Position numbers and translations under genes: made by a program. Below, one piece after another: positions 10,201 through 17,857 of a stretch of 64,000 nucleotides of DNA. Source of the stretch: DAOUBP01 sp964474695. Lineage in GTDB: Bacteria > Chloroflexota > Anaerolineae > CG2-30-64-16. The notes beneath the pieces were generated by a model that was given only the letters and a program-made list of their open reading frames with translations, was not told the DNA's origin and made no database searches. Positions within the stretch are counted from its first letter, which is position 1; every line of letters begins with the position of its first letter. The stretch is from assembly GCA_964474695.1 (NCBI GenBank), contig CAYYTK010000017.1, positions 29,388-93,387 on the forward strand, written 5' to 3'.

Positions 10201-11316
10201 CTGGACCCTCTTCGCTTGTGGGACTTGACGTCCGAAGATCCTGCCGCTTCCCCCATTATCTTGCAGGGCCACAAGGCTTGGGTTTGGAATTCCGGGTTCA
10301 CTCCTGATGGCCGTTGGCTGATCACCAGCAGTCTTGATGGGACAGTGCGCCTCTGGGACATGGCCACGGTTAACACCGATCCCTCATCGATTGTCCTTCT
10401 CGGCAAGCTGCCAGTGCTCGATCATGCCGTCAGTCCTGACGGACGTTGGCTGTTCACCGCAGACGAGCGTGGCGCAGCATTCATCTGGCCTCTGCGGGTC
10501 GCAGATGTGGTGGAGCTGGCTTGTCTCACCGTTGGACGCAACATGAGCCTAACCGAATGGGAGCAGACCTTCTATGACAGCCCGTATCGGCTGACCTGCA
10601 CTGACTTCCCGCTCCATCCCGCTCTTATTCAGCGGGCGCGATTGATTGCCGAGGGGGGCGATATGGCCAGAGCCATGTTGTACCTCAAGACCGCTTTGGA
10701 AATCGACCCCACTCTGGACCTGGAACCTGAGACAGAAGTGAAACGGTACACTGCGGAGGCCCTGCGGGAGGAAGGCGCACTCCTGGCGCAAACGGAGGGA
10801 GATGTGCAAGGGGCAACCGAGAAGTTTCGGCAGGCGCTTGAGCTGTACCCCGAGCTGGCTTTCGATGCGGAGGCAGAGGCTGGACACTATGCTGCGCCGC
10901 ATTTGCTGGATGAGGGGAGGCGTCTGGCAAGAGAGGGAGAAATGCTGGAAGCCTTGGCACTCTACGACAAGGCGCTGCAGCTAGATCCTCACCTGATGAT
11001 ATCGGCCTCCTATTGGAATTATGTCTGCTGGTATGGGGGCCTATGGGACCAGGCGCAGGCAGTCATGGACGCCTGTGAGCGTGCCGTGGCCCTGAATCCG
11101 ATCGACGGCAATATCCGAGATAGTCGTGGGCTTGTTAGGTCGCTGTTGGGACAGTATTCGGGAGCCATTGAGGACTTCCAGTACTTCATCGCATGGCTGA
11201 CAGAGAGAAACGGGAGCGCCAAAACAATCTCCCAGCGCGAAGCATGGGTTGCCACGTTGGAGGAAGGACGAAATCCTTTCGATGCGGCAACGCTCGAGGC
11301 GCTACGGGGTAAATAG
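7216..11316 (+). CDS. TIR-membrane helix-WD40-TPR-like protein (first of tandem pair)
   Basis: 1366 residues, start ATG after GAGGAAGA. Order of parts: TIR domain about 9-150 (YWAFISYSSKDA; CLIVICSPHAAISPWVNREIE with the expected Glu); a basic stretch; one membrane helix about 190-212; an Ala/Glu/Arg-rich stalk to about 290; about 16 WD40 blades (334-1092), enough for two propellers; then a region with MSLTEW and TC motifs and TPR-like helices. The TIR would sit on the N-terminal side of the membrane, cytosolic by the positive-inside rule because RRVRRLQ precedes the helix, which puts the propeller outside the cytoplasm or folds it back. The architecture suggests sensing by the propeller and output by TIR. 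It is a paralogue of the next gene. Confidence 0.88.
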   Translation: MTDPTTPDYRYWAFISYSSKDAVHARWLHRAIETYGIPAKLVEHGHTTPLGEPAPKQFKPVFRDRDELPASADLGEAIQDALAASRCLIVICSPHAAISPWVNREIETFIEMGRGDRIFAYIVDGEPNSDDERECFPPVLRRPVEPLAADARQSKDGRNDAKLKLLAGMLGVGFDALKQRDTQRRVRRLQVVVAAVLLLALVLSGLAWYANAARLRAEAAEANAVNESYVRATAEAQAVSESHVRATAEANAVTEAHARATAQAVAEDERNRAEDEARIARVRELAAKSQAVIESQPQHSLLLGIEAVQLGAQATQALTGAKNNLYQALSRIGGLGLSGHRNWTWRMAFSLNSQRLVTGGQDGTARVWDMTESPIPRNTRVYQTRNSITSVAVSPDGRWLAAADGDLGLNPYLVGDLGGLDTLFQRRDRQVQGAVDRSRDTAVYLWDLNAPDDRPPIVLGGYDHIIHALAFSPDNRWLATGNYDATVRLWSLEALTTTQPIILHGHEWDVLSIAFSPDGRRLVTGSADNTARVWDLSVPEPDKTSIVLAGHTDQIQAMAMSSDGHWLVTGSEDKTARLWDLTAPDPASTSVVIAQHKATVAAVAISPDNRWVATGGFAEDNTVHLVDLAASQSITDSLVFRGHERSVIGLAFSPDSHWLVSASLDSTLRAWNITSPDPVASVRVIRGQNSANRAIAVSPDGRWLVAGSEDGNVRRWAMSTITGTSVLGNPATIPLALMGHKDRIVDLAVSPDGRWLATGSKEATARLWDLHSFSPESFFSTDALPSIALEGHRDEVYKLAFSADSHWLATASLDDTARLWDLKAANPAVTSLLLEGHEGDINAVAFSPDGHWLVTASDDRTARLWDIRSTNPAEDYVALTGHQLPVLVAEFSSNGRWLATGSMDATARLWDMSLATPEAKPMELTGHTDHVIAMAFSPDNHWLATGSADHTARLWDLTNPESSTPVAVLSGHVGYVTTVAFSPDCRWLVTGGAGSLDPLRLWDLTSEDPAASPIILQGHKAWVWNSGFTPDGRWLITSSLDGTVRLWDMATVNTDPSSIVLLGKLPVLDHAVSPDGRWLFTADERGAAFIWPLRVADVVELACLTVGRNMSLTEWEQTFYDSPYRLTCTDFPLHPALIQRARLIAEGGDMARAMLYLKTALEIDPTLDLEPETEVKRYTAEALREEGALLAQTEGDVQGATEKFRQALELYPELAFDAEAEAGHYAAPHLLDEGRRLAREGEMLEALALYDKALQLDPHLMISASYWNYVCWYGGLWDQAQAVMDACERAVALNPIDGNIRDSRGLVRSLLGQYSGAIEDFQYFIAWLTERNGSAKTISQREAWVATLEEGRNPFDAATLEALRGK

Positions 11317-11437
11317 AGGTTGGCCGTACGCCGGGTTGCCTCGTCATTCACTTGTGCATCCCAGCCGACTACCTAAGCTACCGTGGGATAGAAGTCAGAA
11401 GTCGCCATTTGTCATCAAACCATAAGGTACCTACGCC

Positions 11438-14400
11438 ATGAGCGAGCAACCTGCCAGGGAGTACCGTTACTGGGCCTTCATCAGTTACAGCCACAAGGAC
11501 GAGAAGCAGGCCAAGTGGCTGCACCGCGTCATCGAAAAATACGGTATTCCTATAAAGCAGCTTGAAAGAGGGCATCTCACCCCCGCGGGCGAGTCTGTGC
11601 CTAAGCGATTCTTCCCCGTCTTCCGCGACCGAGCCGAACTGCCGGCTTCCTCGGACTTAAGTGAGACAATCAGAGACGCCCTGGTGGCCTCGCGTTACCT
11701 GATCGTGATCTGCTCTCCGAATGCCGCACGATCCCAGTGGGTGAATCGGGAAGTGGAGACCTTCACCGAGTTGGGCCGCAGCGACCGAATCTTCGCCTAC
11801 ATCGTGGATGGTGACACCGACTTGCGCAGATTCGTTAGGCGCTTTGTCCATTTGCTCACCCACATCTTCGCGCACACTACGAGCGTCGAAGTCGACAGCG
11901 GCGACGAGCAGGTGAACTTCCCGGACGCGCTGGAGGAGCAGGAGCCCCTGGCCGCCGATGCCCGCCGGCAAGGCGACGGCAGGAATGATGCCAAGCTGAA
12001 GTTGCTGGCTGGTATGCTCGGCGTGGGGTTCGATGCGTTGAAGCAGCGTGACAAGCAGCAACAGGCCAAGCGATTCCGACTGATAGCTGCCGTCGCGCTG
12101 GTACTCGTGATGGTCTTCTCTTTGCTGGCACTGTATGCCGAGTATCAGCGCCGCGAGAGCGAGGTCCAGGCCATGGGCCGCATGGCCATAGGATTCGCTG
12201 ATCAGGCCAAGAAAGATGTCGCTGCATATCCCCAACGAAGCCTGCTCACTGCGATCGAGGCAGTCAGCTACTATTCCCAGAGGGCAGGCGAGACCGGGAG
12301 TTCGCCGGCTATGTCCTCCTTGCGTTACGTCCTTAACCGCACAGGGGGGCTAAGCCTGCCAGGCCACCAGGATGCGGTCGGGGTGACCGCGATCAGCCCG
12401 GACAGCCGATGGCTCCTGACCGGCGATGCCGGCGGGTTGGCCTTCATCTGGGATCTAAAAGCTGACGATCTGCGCGCAACGCGCATGCAGTTGGCCGATC
12501 ACCACGGACAGATAACCGCCGCGATGTTCACCCCTGACGGCAAACTGTTAGTCACCACCAGTGCAGATAGGCTCTACGGGTCCGGCCACGTCCGCATCTG
12601 GGTCATTGGGGACGGTGGGGTATCCCCTTCGCCAACCTTTGTATCAGCAAGAGGTGCTGGAAGCCTCGCTGCAGCGGTGAGTCCCGACAGCAAATGGCTG
12701 GTCACTTCAGACGGCGACTATCTCGTGAAGCTCTGGGATTTACGCAACTTTAGCTCCCCGCCGGTCACTTTACTGGCCAGGTCCAACGTAGTCAAGTCGA
12801 TAGCATTCAGTCGCGACGGTCACTGGCTTGCAGCCGCCAGCCGCAATGGAAAGGCGTATTTATGGCGGGTCGGGACATTAGGACCCTCTGAGACGCCTCT
12901 GGTCCTGCGTGGCCACGAGGACTGGGTGAACGCCGTGGCTTTCAGCGCGAACAGCGAATGGCTGTTTACTGGCAGTGGACAGTGGCAGGTGTGGCCTAAC
13001 ACCGTGACCGGAGCGGCTGCGAAGGATAACTCGCTCGTCGCCTGGAACCTCACAGCAGACAATCCGGCGGGAGCCGGAACGCTGATGGGGAAGCTCGATT
13101 CGCCGGTGATACAGCTTGTCGTCAGCGATTCAGGCATGGGCCTGATCAGCGTGGGACTGGGCGCTGTCCGGGTCTGGCAACAATCGGAACTCAATCACGC
13201 TGTGGTCCAGCAGCAGGGGGAGGTGCTGAAGGAATCGGCCGGCGTCGCCGCGTTTAGTCTTCACTCCGATTGGCTGGTCGTCGGCGACTCCCTCTGGGAG
13301 CCTCGTTCAGGATCATATGGTTACGGCAGGTATCTGAAGCTCGATGGCCACGAGGGAGCCATCCTGAATGTCGCCTTCAGCCCCGACGGGCGGTGGCTCG
13401 TCACAGCCGGAGCCGATGGTCTGCCTCGCCTGTGGAATCTCCACCGCATTGGGCTAGAAAATAAAGCGCAGGCTACTCCCCTCAGTTTTCAATCTCCTTT
13501 AGGTTGGTATCACCAGGCGGCCTTCAGCCCTGATGGCCGGTGGTTGGCATTGAACTTCGCAACTGACGGAACTCGCGAATGGGGCAAGATCAAGTATGGG
13601 CCCAAAAGCGCCTTCGCTGTGTACTTGTGGGGCGTAAATGACCTTGTGAACGGCTACAGCCCGAACTACCTCATAGGCCACAACGCAGCTGTTGAATATC
13701 TCGCATTCAGCGGAAACGGACGATGGTTGACCACTTTGGACCGGAACAGAGAGATACTTTTGTGGGATATGCTGCAGGTACAATCTGGTCCCTTCAAAGT
13801 ACCCGGGATGGATCCTATAGTGTCGCTGGCGCTGAGTAGCGACGGTCGGTGGTTAGCCGCGCTAGGCGATCGAACAAAAACAGTGAGTCTCTGGAATCTG
13901 GACAGAGCGCCGGAAGCGATTCCTTCGCCCGTCGTACTTCGGGGCCATACGGAAAACGTCAACTCCATCGCCTTCAGCCCCGACAGCCGGTGGCTCCTCA
14001 CCGGAAGCGACGACAACACGGCGCGTCTTTGGGATCTGGCATCCGCAACCACGGTAGGGAATCCAATCGTGTTAGCCGGTCATAACGGTGATGTAAGGCA
14101 GGTGTTAGTTACCCCCGATGGGAAGTGGGCGGTAACGAGCAGCTATGACCACACGGTCCGACGTTGGGATTTGCAGTCTATCAACCCAGGCAGTGAATCT
14201 CACCCATACTCCGGATATCAGCAGTGGGATGTGCTATTGGGGGCAAGCTCAGATGGACACTGGCTGGTCACGGTGGACGGCAGCAATCCGGTCCTCTGGA
14301 ACCTGTGGCGCAAGCAGGCGGACGCGATTGTCCTGACCGGACATACGGCTGCCGTGAATGCCATAGACATCAGCCCGGACAGCCGGTGGCTGATCTCGGG

Positions 14401-15277
14401 AGATCAGGTGGGAGAGGCGTTCATTTGGGATCTCCATAGTCCTCAGAGTAGCCCGGCCTTCTTTTCGAATTCCGGTCATGCGATAGAGGTTGTGCGGGTT
14501 AGCGGTGATGGACGCTACGTGCTTGTGGTAGACACATCGGGTCTTGCTTCACTGATACTTCTGCGAACGGACGACTTGGTCACACTTGCGTGTCAGGTCG
14601 TGGGACGAAACTTCACCGCCTCGGAGTGGAATGACTTCTTCCCTTTGCGTGCCTATCGTCCCACCTGCCCGGACTTGCCGCTCCCCCTGGGTCTGGTCGA
14701 GCCGATACTGGATGAGGCCAAACAACTTGCCGAGGCGGGTGACGTAGCGAAAGCCACCGCCAAGTTCCAGGCGGCAAAGACGAAAATCCCGACCTTGAAT
14801 CTGGATCCCTCCGCCGAAGCAGAACGGCTTGCTATTGGAGCAAAGATAGAAGGCCTGGTCAAACAAGACCAGACCCAGGAAGCGCTCGACTTGTTTCTTG
14901 CGGAACGGGCTAGGGAGGGGGCGCCTGTGCTCTCGATGGACGCCATGGCGTCACTCTGCGTGTTCGGGAGCTATGCATCCCCGGTGGAAACAAAGGAAAT
15001 CTGCAGCGAAGTCATCCGGAGGGATGACGTCCCGACGCATGGCGTCCGCCCCATGGGATTCGCGCTTTTCGGAAGGGGTATCACACGCATCGCCGCACAC
15101 GACTATTCAGGCGCGGTTGAGGATTTCACCTCCATTACAAAAGGGCTGAATGGATTGGAGGGTTACGACGAGTTCCGGTCCGAGCTTGGCGTGGACCTGG
15201 ATGCATGGATTGCCGATCTGAATGCCGGGCGGATTCCGCCGGATGCGCCTTCTCGCCGATCCTACAGCCGGCGCTGA
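11438..15277 (+). CDS. TIR-membrane helix-WD40-TPR-like protein (second of tandem pair)
   Basis: 1279 residues with the same order of parts as the preceding gene: TIR about 7-150 (YWAFISYSHKDEK; YLIVICSPNAARSQWVNRE), a membrane helix near 214-236, a shorter stalk, about 16 rather degenerate WD40 blades (308-1044), then a tail with FTASEW...TC and two helical repeats. Relative to its neighbour it has an insertion of about 25 residues at the end of the TIR domain and many blades that lack the full GH/WD signature, so the two have diverged well after duplication. The start has only a weak upstream purine run. The pair may recognise different ligands while sharing one output domain. Confidence 0.87.
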   Translation: MSEQPAREYRYWAFISYSHKDEKQAKWLHRVIEKYGIPIKQLERGHLTPAGESVPKRFFPVFRDRAELPASSDLSETIRDALVASRYLIVICSPNAARSQWVNREVETFTELGRSDRIFAYIVDGDTDLRRFVRRFVHLLTHIFAHTTSVEVDSGDEQVNFPDALEEQEPLAADARRQGDGRNDAKLKLLAGMLGVGFDALKQRDKQQQAKRFRLIAAVALVLVMVFSLLALYAEYQRRESEVQAMGRMAIGFADQAKKDVAAYPQRSLLTAIEAVSYYSQRAGETGSSPAMSSLRYVLNRTGGLSLPGHQDAVGVTAISPDSRWLLTGDAGGLAFIWDLKADDLRATRMQLADHHGQITAAMFTPDGKLLVTTSADRLYGSGHVRIWVIGDGGVSPSPTFVSARGAGSLAAAVSPDSKWLVTSDGDYLVKLWDLRNFSSPPVTLLARSNVVKSIAFSRDGHWLAAASRNGKAYLWRVGTLGPSETPLVLRGHEDWVNAVAFSANSEWLFTGSGQWQVWPNTVTGAAAKDNSLVAWNLTADNPAGAGTLMGKLDSPVIQLVVSDSGMGLISVGLGAVRVWQQSELNHAVVQQQGEVLKESAGVAAFSLHSDWLVVGDSLWEPRSGSYGYGRYLKLDGHEGAILNVAFSPDGRWLVTAGADGLPRLWNLHRIGLENKAQATPLSFQSPLGWYHQAAFSPDGRWLALNFATDGTREWGKIKYGPKSAFAVYLWGVNDLVNGYSPNYLIGHNAAVEYLAFSGNGRWLTTLDRNREILLWDMLQVQSGPFKVPGMDPIVSLALSSDGRWLAALGDRTKTVSLWNLDRAPEAIPSPVVLRGHTENVNSIAFSPDSRWLLTGSDDNTARLWDLASATTVGNPIVLAGHNGDVRQVLVTPDGKWAVTSSYDHTVRRWDLQSINPGSESHPYSGYQQWDVLLGASSDGHWLVTVDGSNPVLWNLWRKQADAIVLTGHTAAVNAIDISPDSRWLISGDQVGEAFIWDLHSPQSSPAFFSNSGHAIEVVRVSGDGRYVLVVDTSGLASLILLRTDDLVTLACQVVGRNFTASEWNDFFPLRAYRPTCPDLPLPLGLVEPILDEAKQLAEAGDVAKATAKFQAAKTKIPTLNLDPSAEAERLAIGAKIEGLVKQDQTQEALDLFLAERAREGAPVLSMDAMASLCVFGSYASPVETKEICSEVIRRDDVPTHGVRPMGFALFGRGITRIAAHDYSGAVEDFTSITKGLNGLEGYDEFRSELGVDLDAWIADLNAGRIPPDAPSRRSYSRR

Positions 15278-15342
15278 GTAGATGCGCAGGGACATAGAGC
15301 ACAGGATTGACGTCCGGTAAGCGTACCTTGAGAGAGCGAACC

Positions 15343-15435
15343 ATGGGAACAACCGGCAGACCCTTCCGCATCGAGCGTTTCCAGGCGATTGACCTGCGCT
15401 GGGGCGTGAGCGAGAAGGAGGCGCATAATGGTTGA
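15343..15435 (+). pseudogene. relic of a DUF4062-domain gene
   Basis: A 30-codon reading frame encodes RFQAIDLRWGVSEKEAH, the hallmark strand and loop of the DUF4062 domain found at the N-terminus of NACHT/STAND-type proteins in bacteria and in animal TEP1-like proteins (typical form: DLRWGV followed by a few acidic residues and Ala). The frame then runs into a stop, and the rest of the domain and its ATPase are absent. It overlaps the start of the channel-like gene by eight bases. Most likely the remains of a STAND gene lost or replaced at this spot. Confidence 0.6.
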
Positions 15436-17797
15436 GAGAAAGCGTTCTTTCATCAGCATGGCCAGGCTATCCCACCTCTGGCGCCGCCATGGCTGGCTGA
15501 TTATCGGCCTGCTGTGGATCGTCGCACTGGCGTTGGGCTGCGTTGGCTTTGCGCTGAACGCGGCGGTCGAGGGGCGGTCGCCGCGCTTCTTCGACGTGGC
15601 CTACCGCACCCTCCAGCTTATCCCGATGAACTCCGGCGACGTGGATAGCGCGGCCTGGCCACTCGATGTCGCGCGCTTCCTGATCCCCTTCCTCGCGGCC
15701 TGGACTGCGGTCCGCGCGCTGCTGGGGCTGTTCAGCGACCGCTGGCAGCAGTTCCTCCTGCGCACCTGGCGCGGCCACGTGATCATCTGCGGGCTTAGCC
15801 GCAAGGGCTGGCTGCTGGCACAGGGCTTTGTGGAGCGGGGTGACCGCGTGGTCATGATCGAGGCCGATGAATCCCACGACCTGATCGGCCCCTGCCGCGA
15901 GCGCGGGATAGTTGTGCTTCTGGGCGACGCTACGGATTCGGACCTGCTGCGGCGGGCCGGCGTGCTCCGCGCTGGGCACCTGGTGGCAGTCACCGATGAC
16001 GATGGCGTCAACGCGGAGATCGCGGTGCGCTCCCAAGGGGTGCTGCGCAACGCTGCCCAGGGGAGCAGGAGCCAACGAGGATCCTTGACCTGCACCGTAC
16101 ACCTGGTGGACCCGCAGCTTTACGAGCTGGCGCGCACGCGCGAGCTGGCGCTGGAAGAGGACGTGCCGCTGCGCCTGGAGCTGTTCAACGTGTTCGAGCG
16201 CGGGGCCCGCCTGCTGTGGGATGACTTCGGGCCGGTGCGCGGGGGAAACGGCGCACCGCAAAGGGGAGTCGAGACAACTGACGTGTGCTCGGCGCATGTG
16301 TTGGTGGTTGGGCTGGGCCGCCTGGGCGAGTGCCTGGCCGTTCACGCGGCGCGCGACTGGCACACGCGGCTGCACGATTCACCCTGCGCCGCGGCCGGCC
16401 GGCTGCGCATCACCGTGGTGGACCTGGAGGCAGACTGGAAGTGCCGGGCGCTGAGCCTGCGCTACCCGCAACTGGCCGGCGTGTGCGACCTGATCCCGTT
16501 GGCTATGGACGTGCGCGGGCCGGGCTTCTATGAGGAGACCTTCCTGACCGGGATAACCGATCACCCGCCGGCCAGCGCGGTCTTCGTTTGTTTCGACGAC
16601 GACTCATTGGGGCTGCGCACCGGGCTGGCGGTCCATCAGCGCCTGCTGCACACGGCCGCGGGGCCGACGCCGGTGATCGTGCGCATGGCGGAGGCCGGTG
16701 GGCTGGCGCGGCTGTTGGAGCGGGCCGTCGAGGGCCATGGGGCGACGACCTTTGCCAACCTGCACGCCTTCCCCCTGCTCGACCGCACCTGCACGCCCGA
16801 AGCAATCCTGGGCGGCACGCACGAGGTGTTGGCGCGCGGCCTGCACGGGGTCTACCGCCGGCAACAGGAGGCGCTCGGCCACACCGCCGCCACCAATCCG
16901 TCGCTGATCGGTTGGGAGGAGCTGCCCGAGGCGCTGCGCGAATCGAATCGCGCCGAAGCTGACGGCATCTTTCGGCACCTGGCCTCCTTGGGATACACGC
17001 TCATTCCGTTGGCCGATTGGAACGCTGCCTTCTTTCGCTTCCCCGAGGCAGAGCTCGAGCGCCTGGCGCAGGTGGAACACGAACGCTGGGTCAGCGACTT
17101 GCGGCGCCGCGGCTTCAGGCCCACCGATGGGCCGAAGGACGTGGCTGCCAGACTTCATCCGGCGCTGCGGCCCTGGGCTGATCTGCCTGACGCGGAGCGC
17201 ATCAAGACGCGCGACAATGTACGCGAATTGCCGGCGACATTGGCCCGCGCCGGCTTCCAGGTCGTCCGGCTGGCTTCGACCGGCCAAAGCATAACCCCCA
17301 GCCCCTCGGCACAAGGAGAAGAGCCAGTGAGCATGCAATCCAATCGGCGCGAGGTCCTGGGCCGCGCCATCCACGAACGCTATCGGCAGAACCAGCGGGG
17401 CATCAAATCGCCGGACGACCCAGCCATGCAACCCTGGGAGACATTGGCCGAGCATCTGCGCGAGTCCAACCGGCAGCAGGGCGACGACATCGAAGCCACC
17501 CTGCAGCACATCAGCTGCGGGGTGCGGGCTGCCGTAGGCCCGGCGCCGGTCCCTTTTGTCTTCACGAATGAAGAAATCGAGGCCATGGCCGCCTTAGCGC
17601 ATGAGCACTGGATGGCGGAGCGCCGCCGGGCGGGCTGGAGATCCGGGCCGCAGCGCGACGCGGAACGCAAGATCACCCCGTACTTGATACCCTACGCTGA
17701 GTTGACAGAGGATGTCAAGGAGTGGGATCGCCAGGCTGTGCGAGCGATACCGGAAGTGTTGGCGGCCGCCGGGTTGGAAGTGCATCGCCTGCCGTAG
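15428..17797 (+). CDS. channel-like membrane protein: 2 TM, two RCK/TrkA-N-type domains, two RyR domains
   Basis: 789 residues; ATG 15428 follows GAGAAGGAGG. Two membrane helices at about 22-44 and 80-102 flank FFDVAYRTLQLIPMNSG, which occupies the place of the pore loop of a potassium channel but lacks a TVGYG filter. A TrkA-N-type Rossmann domain starts at about 116 (HVIICGLSRKGWLLAQGF), and a second starts near 285 (VLVVGLGRLGECL). The C-terminal half has two RyR domains (about 490-615 and 636-787) with the pattern EHERW...P..LRPW.DLP and EHWMAERRRAGW...PYAEL. The last RyR unit is clearly homologous to the one ending the next gene. The build recalls tandem-RCK channels gated by ligands. 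Ion transport is doubtful without a filter; a ligand-gated membrane effector or sensor is the best guess. Confidence 0.8.
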   Translation: MVERKRSFISMARLSHLWRRHGWLIIGLLWIVALALGCVGFALNAAVEGRSPRFFDVAYRTLQLIPMNSGDVDSAAWPLDVARFLIPFLAAWTAVRALLGLFSDRWQQFLLRTWRGHVIICGLSRKGWLLAQGFVERGDRVVMIEADESHDLIGPCRERGIVVLLGDATDSDLLRRAGVLRAGHLVAVTDDDGVNAEIAVRSQGVLRNAAQGSRSQRGSLTCTVHLVDPQLYELARTRELALEEDVPLRLELFNVFERGARLLWDDFGPVRGGNGAPQRGVETTDVCSAHVLVVGLGRLGECLAVHAARDWHTRLHDSPCAAAGRLRITVVDLEADWKCRALSLRYPQLAGVCDLIPLAMDVRGPGFYEETFLTGITDHPPASAVFVCFDDDSLGLRTGLAVHQRLLHTAAGPTPVIVRMAEAGGLARLLERAVEGHGATTFANLHAFPLLDRTCTPEAILGGTHEVLARGLHGVYRRQQEALGHTAATNPSLIGWEELPEALRESNRAEADGIFRHLASLGYTLIPLADWNAAFFRFPEAELERLAQVEHERWVSDLRRRGFRPTDGPKDVAARLHPALRPWADLPDAERIKTRDNVRELPATLARAGFQVVRLASTGQSITPSPSAQGEEPVSMQSNRREVLGRAIHERYRQNQRGIKSPDDPAMQPWETLAEHLRESNRQQGDDIEATLQHISCGVRAAVGPAPVPFVFTNEEIEAMAALAHEHWMAERRRAGWRSGPQRDAERKITPYLIPYAELTEDVKEWDRQAVRAIPEVLAAAGLEVHRLP

Positions 17798-17857
17798 GGG
17801 TCACTTCGTCCGATCCATAGGGGGTACAAAACGCAGTCTTTTGGACGGAGGTGTAAC

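Noticed and set aside
15428..15740. Potassium channel call for the membrane protein
   Set aside because: No TVGYG-type selectivity filter in the pore-loop position, so only 'channel-like' is used.
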